DNA of 64,000 nt from positions 54,641,764 to 54,705,763 of the forward strand of contig OY744607.1 in NCBI GenBank assembly GCA_963556255.1, written 5' to 3'. This DNA comes from Allolobophora icterica (taxonomy: Eukaryota; Annelida; Clitellata; Crassiclitellata; Lumbricidae). The translations under genes and the position numbers were made by a program. The notes under the pieces are model-generated. The model ran no database searches. It saw nothing but the letters and a program-made list of their open reading frames with translations, and had not been told where the DNA came from. The number at the start of each line of letters is the position of its first letter. Position 1 is the first letter of the stretch. Of this stretch, positions 30,633 through 41,583 are shown one piece after another.

Positions 30633-30702
30633 GCGGAAACATTGCCGTATCCTTCGAATTTGGTGGATACAAGAGACACGGCCACAATGATGAACGGTAG
30701 GG
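30633..30702 (-). CDS. Gene M TM4 exon (last exon on the minus side of the inversion)
   Basis: 70 nt, acceptor CTATTATCTGTTCAG, donor CCGC|GTCAGT. Encodes A-L-P-F-I-I-V-A-V-S-L-V-S, the G-x-P-x-I-I-V-x-x-S-L motif of TM4, then an extracellular Y-G-N-V-S. Phase 1 in, phase 2 out. The next exon in phase is on the plus strand at 16907. Confidence 0.8.
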
Positions 30703-30786
30703 CTGAACAGATAATAGAAAAGTAAACAATGATCACTGAGTCAAAATATTTCACGCCAAATGTGTATAAGGAGTGAGATTCTAATC

Positions 30787-31637
30787 CAGGGGTGGGCAAC
30801 ATACGGCCCGCGGGCCGGATCCGGCCCCCGGGGACTTTTCAACCGGCCCTTGACATGTCTTTAATATTAGCAATGTATCTGGCACTTTTATCCGGCCCTA
30901 CATGAATGTCTGGATCTCTGTACGTAGGCCGACATTAAAACACCTGTTTCTTATTTATTAAGAATCTGGCCTCTAGTCTAGTCAACTAGTTCACTACTCA
31001 TTCATCAATGTAATTACTTTCTGCATGAAACAATACAACAGAGTGCATGGGTAGGTTCGAAACTTTGGAAGCCATCTTCACTTAGATTTCATGCCCTGAA
31101 AATGGTTGCACTGTTTCCAAGCACCTGTATTTGTGAACAGTTCTTCTCAAAGACGAAATTAACAAAATGCAGAAGCAGATGCAGCATAACAAATGACAAT
31201 CCTTACAATGAAATTTGAATTGCCACTTCGAACATTAAAGCAACCATACTGGATAAATCGTGTCGTGAGAAGAAGATTTCACATTAGTCATTAAATATAG
31301 CACACCAAGCAAATGGATAGGCCTTCATTATACACTCAAAGTTTTATGTATTTTCTAACTGAAGAAACTTTTAACATATTTAGTATTTTATTGTAGTGTA
31401 GGACTGTAGGTAATTAGGATAATTATGTTTTCATCATAAAAATTGTCTTCATTTAGTTTAACATAAATTTAACCGTATTGGTTATATCGCAATTGAGTTA
31501 GTTTTAATAAAATTAATATTTTCTTATTTTCTTGGGCAAATGAATCTGCAAAAATTAGCCCGCGATTGGCATGCGGCCCCTGAGCTGCCCTTAAAATCTT
31601 AGATCGGCCCTCTGTTAAAAGAAGTTGCCCATGCCTG
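30787..31637 (+). mobile_element. hAT transposon remnant with hATC-domain relic
   Basis: Begins CAGGGGTGGGCAAC and ends GTTGCCCATGCCTG, flanked by 8-bp TTCTAATC (30779-30786 and 31638-31645). The plus strand near 31085-31260 still reads M-V-A-L-F-P-S-T-C-I-C-E-Q-F-F-S-K-T-K, the hAT dimerisation-domain signature, followed by stops. Inserted about 85 bp before the TM4 acceptor of gene M. Confidence 0.9.
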
Positions 31638-31694
31638 TTCTAATCAAACTAAAAGACGAGGCAGTCACCAAGTAGCAATTAAGTTAAGTTATAC

Positions 31695-31695
<1 letters not shown>

Positions 31696-31725
<30 letters not shown>

Positions 31726-32159
31726 AAGAAGAAGAAGAAGAAGAAGAAGAAGAAGAAGAAGAAGAAGAAGAAGAAGAAGAAGAAGAAGAAGAAGAAGAAG
31801 AAGAAGAAGAAGAAGAAGAAGAAGAAGAAGAAGAAGAAGAAGAAGAAGAAGAAGAAGAAGAAGAAGAAGAAGAAGAAGAAGAAGAAGAAGAAGAAGAAGA
31901 AGAAGAAGAAGAAGAAGAAGAAGAAGAAGAAGAAGAAGAAGAAGAAGAAGAAGAAGAAGAAGAAGAAGAAGAAGAAGAAGAAGAAGAAGAAGAAGAAGAA
32001 GAAGAAGAAGAAGAAGAAGAAGAAGAAGAAGAAGAAGAAGAAGAAGAAGAAGAAGAAGAAGAAGAAGAAGAAGAAGAAGAAGAAGAAGAAGAAGAAGAAG
32101 AAGAAGAAGAAGAAGAAGAAGAAGAAGAAGAAGAAGAAGAAGAAGAAGAAGAAGAAGAA
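31696..32159. repeat. Pure (GAA)n array, 464 bp
   Basis: About 154 uninterrupted GAA units on plus (TTC on the transcribed sense of gene M), in the TM3-TM4 intron. Confidence 0.97.
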
Positions 32160-32167
32160 AATCAATC

Positions 32168-32360
32168 TCTTAAGCTAGCCCTGAAGCAGCCACGGTATAA
32201 AGTGTTAACAACTTCATTTACTTAACCTCGGCATACGAGGGTCGATGGCCAGTCCTTTCCCTCGCCGTCTCGTCCCCACTGACAGTGTGAGGTCAGTGTA
32301 CTCATAATAGCTGAGTTGGCTAGGGGGCGCATATGAGGATTTGCCGCGGAATCTAAACTA
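32168..32360 (-). mobile_element. SINE body fragment
   Basis: Shares AGCCCTGAAGCAGCCACGG, AACTTCATTTACTTAACCTCGGCAT and CGACAGTG-like blocks with 54940-55130; lacks the tRNA head. Adjacent to the GAA array. Confidence 0.65.
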
Positions 32361-32995
32361 TGCCAAAAGCCCCTAAATAAAGAGGTAGTCGCATATCAGA
32401 AATCAAATTAAACCATAGTAAGAACCTTTTCTGTATTTACTCATAGGAATGTAGTCTTCTGGCCGCGGTGAAATTCTTTAAAAAATAACACAGCTTCCAT
32501 TGAAGATAAACGTTCTTTACCGCTTTAACTCCGGCCCATAAGATCTTTCCTCGAGACTGTTCGGGCTGCCTTTTGGTGTTATGGCCAGTTCGTGGTCTCG
32601 CGCTCTCGGTGCGAACTTTGCGCACCTTTTCCTCTGTGGAACAATTTGCCACCAGACAGGCGATCACTAGTATCTTTAACAGCTCAGGAACCGTTTTCTG
32701 TTCGACTTTCGGTTATTCCTAGGTACCCGTACCGGAACTACCTTGTGAATAACTTAAAATGCGCTTTACAAGTGCTCTGGTGCATACATATATACACTGG
32801 TTTATGCGGAGTGCAGAACGATTCTCCAAATTGTCAGGCATGGCGAACGGGAAGGAATAGAGTGGAAGAAAGTAGCATTGAATGGGTAAAGTTTCTTGGA
32901 TAGAAGTATGCATCTCTTATTAATAAGGTCGTTATCAAATAACGGTGTATTGCATTTATCGCAACCTATGAGATCAAATATCACAAACTGTTCAC

Positions 32996-33152
32996 CCCAA
33001 GCGGAAGCAATGAGCATAACGGTTTCGATTGTTCGTCTGACGTGGAAGACGAAGATGATGTAGAACAACAGTTCAACACCTTCAGCCAACATGATGAAGA
33101 AAGCGGCCAGGAAGAAGTAATGCAACAGAACAGCAACGGCTTTGCAACCGTC
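32996..33152 (-). CDS. Gene M TM3 exon
   Basis: 157 nt, acceptor TTTCTGTAG, donor TTGGG|GTGAAC. Encodes D-G-C-K-A-V-A-V-L-L-H-Y-F-F-L-A-A-F-F, then M-L-A-E-G-V-E-L and an intracellular F-H-V-R-R-T, followed by the start of TM4 (A-S-A-W-G). The C-x-x-x-A-x-L-L-H-Y-F-F-L-A-A-F and E-G-V-E-L blocks are diagnostic of family B2 receptors. Phase 0 in, phase 1 out. Confidence 0.88.
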
Positions 33153-33603
33153 CTACAGAAAAGACCAACACATGGTTCCCAATATAGGCCCTATAGATAT
33201 ACCACTCTTTATTGAAATACTGCTTCAGCATAAGCGATCTTAAAATATATCGCAGCTGTGTAGTGGAGTAACAGAACAACTTTGCCTGATATCGCAGGAA
33301 AAACTGCTGCACTTGCAGCTGCTGTGATTTTACTCAAATTAGAGTATTGTGCAACTTACCTATATTTCTGTAAACTTTTTTAAATAGCCCTCGGTAGCTA
33401 ATTAAATCTTAAAGTTCACTAGGTATTAAGAACAAGTAAAATGCTTGATATACACTCCGTGAAAAAGAATAGTTTGCAGCAGTCAAAACAGATGGCGATA
33501 TTACATGATCTCACACCAAATGAATGTTTATTTAGCAAAGAGGACAATTAAGTTTAGGTTTCACAAAACGTAGCTCATCTTAAGGTGTGGTGAATGTTCA
33601 TCC

Positions 33604-33706
33604 CTTGGAGTCGACTTTATCTGCTCCAGCCATGAAGATTATGTAGGCAATCATCGGCGCGAAGCACAGATTAAGCAGAACTGTTGCCAGCGCTGACCTG
33701 GACTTT
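33604..33706 (-). CDS. Gene M TM2 exon (donor site apparently mutated)
   Basis: 103 nt from acceptor GTTAATAG. Encodes S-R-S-A-L-A-T-V-L-L-N-L-C-F-A, then I-A-Y-I-I-F-M-A-G-A-D-K, matching the second helix (N-x-x-L-x-L-x-L) of adhesion GPCRs. The phase demanded by the TM3 exon puts the donor at AAG|GGATGA: the invariant GT is GG. Either the site is lost, the assembly has an error, or another site is used; no good in-phase GT follows nearby. Confidence 0.78.
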
Positions 33707-34124
33707 CTATTAACAAAGCACATCGCAATACAAAAGCAATTATTTCTATGTACTCTTGGATTCAAAAATATACCCACACGCATTCATAAAACATAAAGAT
33801 TTCTTAAACATTTCATAACCGTGAGAATCACTGGTTAGTTTTAGTTTAATTCGAGTGATAGTGTCAACTTCTGAGCAATTCAATTCAATTCAATATTCGT
33901 TTATTTGATAAATACAGGCTGTCAGAGACGCAACTTGTTTACATTTTCATTAATATATGTTCTTGAAGTGAACACGAGAAATAAAATTTCGGTCGATGTT
34001 GAACTGATCAGTCATCGCAGGAGAGTAAACGAGGATAAAACATTGACGACAAAGATTAACTGAACATTTCTACAAAAATATATAAGGCATTCCGACACTT
34101 TTTGCTCTTGTTCAAACGACTTAC

Positions 34125-34218
34125 TTCCAGGTTAAGGCATAGACGAGAACGGTAAGGACCAGAGCAACGACTGAAATGCTGCAACCGATAATTGAAATGA
34201 AGGACAACACTTGTCGCA
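34125..34218 (-). CDS. Gene M TM1 exon, copy a
   Basis: 94 nt, acceptor GTCTTGCAG, donor TGGAA|GTAAGT. Encodes R-Q-V-L-S-F-I-S-I-I-G-C-S-I-S-V-V-A-L and Y-A-L-T-W-K. Since 94 is not a multiple of three, splicing in both copies would shift the frame, so they can only be used one at a time. Either joins TM2 through an AAA (Lys) codon. Confidence 0.82.
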
Positions 34219-34482
34219 CTGCAAGACAAACATTTGCAACGATGATGATGAATACGACGATTTCTACAGCGCCGTAACACGACACATGCCGTTACAAGGG
34301 CGCTTTGAGAAGCTCAACACGGCCCATAGGCCATCTTGAAGTAGTATGTCTTGAGTCTGGTCTTAAATGACTCCAGTGAAGTTGCAGCATTGCAGCGAGT
34401 CACAGCATTACATTAGTATTATCATGACTGTCATACGAAGTGGAAAACTAAAGAGGTTTCTAATCAGGTTCAAATAACTTAC

Positions 34483-34576
34483 TTCCAGGTAAAGGCATAG
34501 ACGAGAACGGTAAGGACCAGAGCAACGACTGAAATGCTGCAACCGATGTTTGAAATTATGGAAACTCCTTGTCGTA
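34483..34576 (-). CDS. Gene M TM1 exon, copy b
   Basis: 94 nt, acceptor TTTTGCAG, donor TGGAA|GTAAGT. Encodes R-Q-G-V-S-I-I-S-N-I-G-C-S-I-S-V-V-A-L and a hydrophobic run ending Y-A-F-T-W-K, the first helix of an adhesion GPCR. Phase 1 in, phase 2 out, identical to copy a 358 bp downstream. From the second third onward the two copies differ at very few bases, indicating a recent duplication. Confidence 0.8.
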
Positions 34577-35824
34577 CTGCAAAAGAAATATTTGTGGTGG
34601 TTCAGAGCACTGCATTAGCATTATTATTATGACTGTCATAGGAAGCTGAAAACTAAGTAATATGTAAGACAATGGAGCATGATGGTCTATGCTGTCGGGC
34701 ATTGGCTCTCTAATTCAACGACTGCGGGTTATTTGTTGCCTGTCGTCTCACTCGTCATATTCTAAAGTAGGCACACTTACCATACGCGAGTAACACGTGC
34801 AATAAGAAAACGAAAATGAAAGGCTTTTAATGTTGACACGCCATGCCAAATCCAAGAAGTACTAAGATCATTGTAAGTTGCAGAAATAATGCTACAGTAA
34901 TATATATTTCCCATTGCAAAATGGCTAACTGCTTTTGATGCATAGGCTCGGCCGAACTGAAGTATTGCCTTCAAGCCTCGATGCTATATAGCTGCGGAAG
35001 AACATGGGCATTATGAATTAATCCGGGTTTTTGGCTAAACAGTTGAAGCTGTGGTGTACATTCGTAGAGGAGAGGCACTCCTCAATTATTAGCTTGCCAT
35101 AGTGATAAGTTGTTGACAGAGTATTGTAACGCTGAGTTTTAACAGTTCGATAATATGAACGCCTTATATTCAAAGATAACTGAATTTCTGATAAAATTCC
35201 TGCAAAATCAGTCAAACGGTATAAACCTTAATGAAGTTGCTAAAACTTAATTCATACCCATGGCGGCCTGTCAGGCTAGCTTAAGAGACTGATCTTCTTC
35301 TTCGCTATAATGGCTACCTGAACTAAATTTATAAATGTGAAGTAATTGCTACGATGAGCACTGCCTGTTCAAGAGAAAAGAATGTGATAATCTGAATCTG
35401 GCTGTATTAATTTTATCCGTTTCAATTGTAATTACTTACTTACAACTAGAGGTTATTTTGGTTTGTCTTTCATATAAGTTTGAAGGATTATTTTCGTTAT
35501 TATTTAAGCGGAACTTAATCGACAATCTTTACATTTTTTTCGGACTTCTGCTTTGTCCAAATCTGCGCTTCCAGAGTTAGGCCTATTTATTGTGTCTTGT
35601 ATTTTACGACGTGAGGCTACACGTAATCAACTGTTGTCATTTTGGACCGGTCCACCTATTCAGAGGAGGACTACTTACCAGCATGGTAACGTTGAGCTAC
35701 AACGATCCAAGAATCTTTTGATTGGCACCGATCGTCAATCTAAGACTAATGAGTCGGCTGCCAATGAATATTTGTGCTGGCGTGCTATAGTTCGAACAAT
35801 ATTAACTAAAATTAAAGTCTGGTA

Positions 35825-36000
35825 ACTGTAACTATAACCATAACTAAAAAATAATGCAAACTATAACTGTAACTATAACTAAAATGAAAAACCATTAACT
35901 ATAACTGTAACTATAACTAAAAATAATACTAACTATAACTGTAGGCCTAACTACAACTAAAATGAAAAACCATTAACTATAACCGTAACTAAAATAAAAT
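35825..36000. repeat. Degenerate (AACTAT)n repeat
   Basis: Irregular AACTATAACTGTAACTATAAC units interrupted by AAAATGAAAAACC spacers. Confidence 0.75.
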
Positions 36001-37238
36001 CTGTAAGAAGAATCACACCGCAGGAGGCGGTAGGTATAAGACGAGCTGCCGAATGCGCCCGGTAGTCGTCGCCAGAAATCGTCGCTTGAAGATGTCGTCG
36101 CTTTTCGGTGTGGATTAATAGAGGTCTCTGTGTGGATTTACCAATTCTTCATCGATCGCCTTACTGCGTGGATTTATCGCTTGCTGTGCGAATCTAGCGA
36201 TCGTTGCGGAAAAGTTAATTCATTGCGGATACGTAGTCTGTCTGTGTGGTCTAGATTCGATTCGCAGTGGAAATATATCGATTCTTTATGCGTTTGCGCG
36301 TTTCTGATGAAAGGTTACTTCTTACCTTACGCAAATGTAACATAATAATAAACCATCTGGTAGGCCTTATCATGCGTAAAATTCTACAAGCATGGTATGT
36401 TACAGTGCTTTAACTGGAAAGTTTCTAATTATTCGAAAAGTTAAATATTATGATACAGAAATGCCAATATTGACTTACATTTCAAAGTTATATTCGAGAA
36501 AACACGCTGGCGGCCACTTGAATTTAAACCACGCTTCACGCAAAGACCGACCGCTACATGCTTTACCGAATACGAATTTGCACTTTGGTGTGCACAAGTT
36601 GCTTTTCATCTGGTACAGGTACAAGGTTGATGCCTGTAAGAAACTTCACTATAAGTGTGGACATTGGGAGCACAATTGTGTGATAAAAAGGTATGCACAA
36701 TTAGTTTGGAATCCAATCCAATTAGTTTGGATGATTGTACGCCTGCTATAGACTAGTATAGAGTGCACAACATCGGGTTCTATGAAATAGGATTTATTCT
36801 AATTGCACATGCGATATAGTTACCTTTACAAGCTTTCACAACGAAACACAGAAGAAACGCCAGCGGAACACAGTAACCGCGTAGAACAACGAATGAACAA
36901 CTCACAACGCTTCTATGAAGAATTCTAACTTCGAGAAAAGCCTTAGATAATTACAAATTGTCACCCATAAAGGAGACGAGAGCTACGATCAACTATGCAA
37001 AGTCGACGAGCACCAAAACATACTATGAAGTCAACCAACAGGCGGTCGATCAACGCTCTACTAACGTCAACCAGCATGGCTGACAACCAAATTCATAAGA
37101 GCTCCCAATCTACGCAGTATCGCGCTGTTTATAGCAGAAGCCACTCCTTAGCATACAGAGAACTCCCGCCTAAACTACGCAGCAGTCTATCACGCGTTAG
37201 TAAACCCCGTGTCACGTGGCCACATGCAATAATATATC

Positions 37239-38071
37239 TACACTGTGTCCACGATAAAGTAGAACACTAGACTTTGTGAAATATCTTGGTCAATTGTAGT
37301 ATTATAGGTACTAAATTTGGTGCACATGAACTTCAGTCTATTCTATCCATACCCTGCAAATATTATGACAATTGATGCAACGGTTACGAGGATATACCCT
37401 TTTTAAATTGGGTGGTTCAGAAACCAAGTTACCGAACAGTAAAACGCACAGAATTACGTCATTTTTCTGGCTACCGCAGAAGATACGATTTAGTACATAG
37501 GCTGTTGTTTATAAGCGTCATTTTCGGAAACAGTTAGACTACGAGACCTGTTTTACGTAACAGTAGTTGGTTGTAAAGAAATGGTTTTCAGCGCAGAGGA
37601 CAAGATTTTAATCAAGGAGTTGATTAATATCCATACCCCTTCGCCATACTCCATCACCTCATCTTGCGCCATACCCCTTCGTCTCTCTCAACTCCTTGAT
37701 TAAAATCTTGTCCTCTGCGCTGAAAACCATTTCTTTACAACCAACTACTGTTACGTAAAACAGGTCTCGTAGTCTAACTGTTTCCGAAAATGACGCTTAT
37801 AAACAACAGCCTATGTAGGCCTATAATAATCCTCTGCGGTAGCCAGAAAAATGACGTAATATGCGTTTTACTGTTCGGTAACTTGGTTTCTGAACCACCC
37901 AATTTAAAAAGGGTATATCCTCGTAACCGTTGCATCAATTGTCATAAAATTTGCAGGGTATGGACAGAATAGACTGAAGTTCATGTGCACCAAATTTAGT
38001 ACCTATAATACTACAATTGACCAAGATGTTTCACAAAGTCTAGTGTTCTACTTTATCGTGGACACAGTGTA
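37239..38071. repeat. Long palindrome, ~385-bp arms, 64-bp spacer
   Basis: Left arm 37239-37623, right arm 37688-38071, nearly identical in inverted orientation (a few substitutions and one ~10-bp insertion of TAGGCCTATA). The spacer has two ATACCCCTTCG units. A TAATATA stretch occurs on both outer flanks. No ORF. Consistent with a foldback element or an inverted duplication in an intron of gene M. Confidence 0.9.
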
Positions 38072-38946
38072 TAATATAATTTCCTAGATCTGCGTGTTGG
38101 TAAACGCTCTGACTCATTCTTAGGCGCAGTGGGCAAAGCAAATATTATGTGCGGCTCTAGGCCTATTTTGATTGGATGAGACTTTGACCCCTAGCCCATT
38201 TGATTGACAAGCACACATAGACATGCATACACGCAGAATGCACATTTACACATACAGACTAGCAGCCCAGAGCCACACACATTATGTGTGCGGCTCTGGG
38301 CCGGACTATTTGATTGACAGTTACACAAGAAGGAATGGAATGTCTGGAACGCACAGGGCCGCTGCGATCTCGAATGTATGGAATGTGCCTGACAGGCCGC
38401 TAGCGAACCGCTGGCCGAGCCGGCCTTAGGGAGTGTTGCTGGGCCTGGCCAGAAATTGGACAGGCCCACGAACACTGCACTAGGCAGATAGATGTACAAA
38501 CGCACAGCCAGACAGACAGAAGGACGGTCAGATAGACAGACGGATTAATACACGGAGTCAGTGAAGGAGGAAGGGAGGGACAGAACTGGGCGGGAGGGAG
38601 GCGCGGAGGGAAGGAGGGAAAGAGAGAGGCAGATAGACGTACAGACTCACAGCCAGACAGACAGACGGACGGACGTTGTCTCTGTCTCACTCCCTACCGC
38701 ACTACCTCTCCCTTTGCATACGATCTGACGGGAGTACTCACCAAACCGTCGTATATGACGGGTAAATATTCTAGTATATATAAAGCTCTAAATATTATAC
38801 CTATGGCGACAACGCGAAATTATAAGGCCTGCCCGTTGTTCTAAAATTTCCATAGGGGCCTATATATCTTTAACTGTAGTTTGCCAGTGTCACGGTAATT
38901 TAGTGTAATATTTCTGATTGCAGGGTAGTAATGAACTACGACATAC

Positions 38947-39048
38947 CATCACACGAACCGCTTGCCGTCAGTCCATAACCGGAGTCACAACGATCACACT
39001 TTCCAGCACCAGTTCTGTTGCATCCGACCGCACAATGCGCAGAACAGG
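38947..39048 (-). CDS. Gene M cysteine-rich (EGF/furin-like) module 2
   Basis: 102-nt phase 1-1 exon, acceptor TTGGACTTAG, donor GATG|GTATGT. Encodes C-S-A-H-C-A-V-G-C, G-A-G-K-C-D-R-C-D-S-G-Y-G-L and G-S-C-D, again a six-cysteine module with a G-Y-G-L end typical of EGF-like repeats. The previous exon ends in phase 1, giving an Ala junction codon. The next expected exons (HormR, GAIN) are not found downstream in M. Confidence 0.72.
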
Positions 39049-39509
39049 CTAAGTCCAACAGGTTAACAGACAGAACTTTTGAAGAAACTGGTCGCGGACG
39101 CAAATGTGCTCATTGATACAAGCACATTTTATATCATTAACTAATTAATTAATTGAAACAAAATCAATAATAAAATAAACACATTATCATACAAATTAGT
39201 AATCTTAAATCTTTAAATAATTTTTATTATAATGATTCAATTAATTTATTGCAAATCAAAATCCGTTATCTGTATATATACTATAGGAAAATATTAATAA
39301 ATCTAGATATGATTTTTAATCAGTTCCCAATATCAGATAATTAATTTATTATTAATTTCTATGTTCAGTCCTAATATCAAATAATATTATGTAATTAAAT
39401 GCATGTAGATATCTCAGGTATTCCGCGTAGAGGCGTTAAGTGCATTGAATGAATACAAGAATATACGCATAGTGAACGAAATGTTTAGTTGTGCAGCTGG
39501 AATGAATCA

Positions 39510-40500
<991 letters not shown>

Positions 40501-40581
40501 TTATATTGCAGGAACACAAATCCTGGGGGGGGAAATTTCCCCCCAAAAGGTGTCTAGATTAAACACTGATGCCTGAGTGCT

Positions 40582-40947
40582 GTGGAGAGAAAGAGCATCC
40601 AGAAGAACAGCCAGACGAATTATGGTGATCTAACGGGTGAAGGAAACAGCAAGAAGGAACAAGAGGATGCGGTGCATGAGCAAAAGGGAAGGTCATTAGA
40701 ACAGCAGAAGGAGCAGAAACCAGAAAAGGTGGTATCCAGTCAAAGGAAGGACAGGGTTTTGAATCTGTTGATGGTAGCAGATTCGTTAGTGAGACATTTT
40801 GGGAGGAATCTGCAGAGGCATTGTGCTGGATTTAGCACTGTTGGTAAGCCAGGAGCGAAAATAGAACAGATGCTTTCGGAGATTGATAAGAGAGATGTTA
40901 AAGATGACACGGTTATCGTGCAAGAAATCGATGCTTGTGCGCTATGA
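40582..40947 (+). mobile_element. Non-LTR retrotransposon ORF1 fragment with esterase-like start
   Basis: A 121-codon open frame: a charged Lys/Glu/Gln-rich segment, then L-M-V-A-D-S-L-V-R-H-F-G and V-G-K-P-G-A-K-I-E-Q-M, resembling blocks I and II of the SGNH-esterase-like domain in ORF1 of CR1/RTE-type elements. It is truncated after V-I-V-Q. Located between gene M cysteine-rich exons, opposite strand. Confidence 0.55.
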
Positions 40948-41040
40948 TAACGGCGCTATAAAAGTTATTAAGTTAATAGGGCCTACTCGATTATGTAGGT
41001 CTATAGTGAAAGCATGCTGACATGTTGAACGAGCTCTTAC

Positions 41041-41133
41041 CGGAACAGTTCCAAGAGTCAATTGGTCCGTGACCAACATTGCATTCTGTGCAATTCATTC
41101 CTTGTAAGCAACGAGCGCATTGGCTTCCACAAT
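41041..41133 (-). CDS. Gene M cysteine-rich (EGF/furin-like) module 1
   Basis: 93-nt phase 1-1 exon, acceptor GGGATGTAG, donor TCCG|GTAAGA. Encodes C-G-S-Q-C-A-R-C, G-M-N-C-T-E-C-N-V-G-H-G and W-N-C-S: six cysteines in 31 residues with EGF/furin-repeat-like spacing. Symmetric phase makes it removable or duplicable without frame loss. No equivalent is seen in gene L. Confidence 0.7.
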
Positions 41134-41246
41134 CTACATCCCATAATGCTTAAATGTATGTACCAAGATTCTTAGAAAAGTCAGTGTACATTTGATGATA
41201 AAGATCGAGGTTGTGCAGAAGAAGAAAAGCAATAATCATAATGGTA

Positions 41247-41258
41247 GCGATGATGACA

Positions 41259-41332
<74 letters not shown>

Positions 41333-41375
41333 AATAATTATAATAATTATAATAATAATAATAATGTTATTATGC
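41247..41375. repeat. (GAT)n then (AAT)n array
   Basis: GATGAT units followed by AATAAT, just upstream (minus sense) of gene M cysteine-rich module 1. Confidence 0.93.
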
Positions 41376-41583
41376 CCCAAGGTACACATGATCCATCGGG
41401 AACTTAGATATTGATTAATTAATAAATTAATTTGTAGGTTGGCTGAATATTGTCAAGTTCAGGCAGCTTAAAGTTGCTGCGAAAGGCTACACCATTAAAA
41501 CGTTGAATCGAAATTGATAGGCGCTGCAAAGGATGGCATATTTCTCTGCCAAATACATGCGTAAAAGATAACCCAAGCTCCGT

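Larger units (their letters stand above)
34577..38946. other. Gene M interval where HormR/GAIN exons are expected but not seen
   Basis: Contains the long palindrome, a degenerate AACTAT repeat and unassigned AT-rich DNA. Neither strand shows homologues of the gene L HormR/GAIN exons. A minus-strand stretch near 36485-36630 is open (44 codons with W-F-K-F-K-W-P-P), resembling a repeated-element peptide rather than a receptor domain. Confidence 0.5.

Noticed and set aside
31689..32165. Poly-phenylalanine ORF
   Set aside because: Translation of the GAA/TTC microsatellite.
36485..36640. Minus ORF with W-F-K-F-K-W-P-P as a receptor exon
   Set aside because: It is open and has a GTAAGT, but the peptide resembles a widespread repeat-derived ORF and fits no receptor domain.
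36619..36690. Plus-strand exon-like segment with K-C-G-H-W-E-H-N-C-V, resembling a GPS motif
   Set aside because: Acceptor and donor look acceptable but it is on the wrong strand for gene M, its phases (2-2) match no neighbour, and the essential C-x-C-x-H-L-T part is missing.
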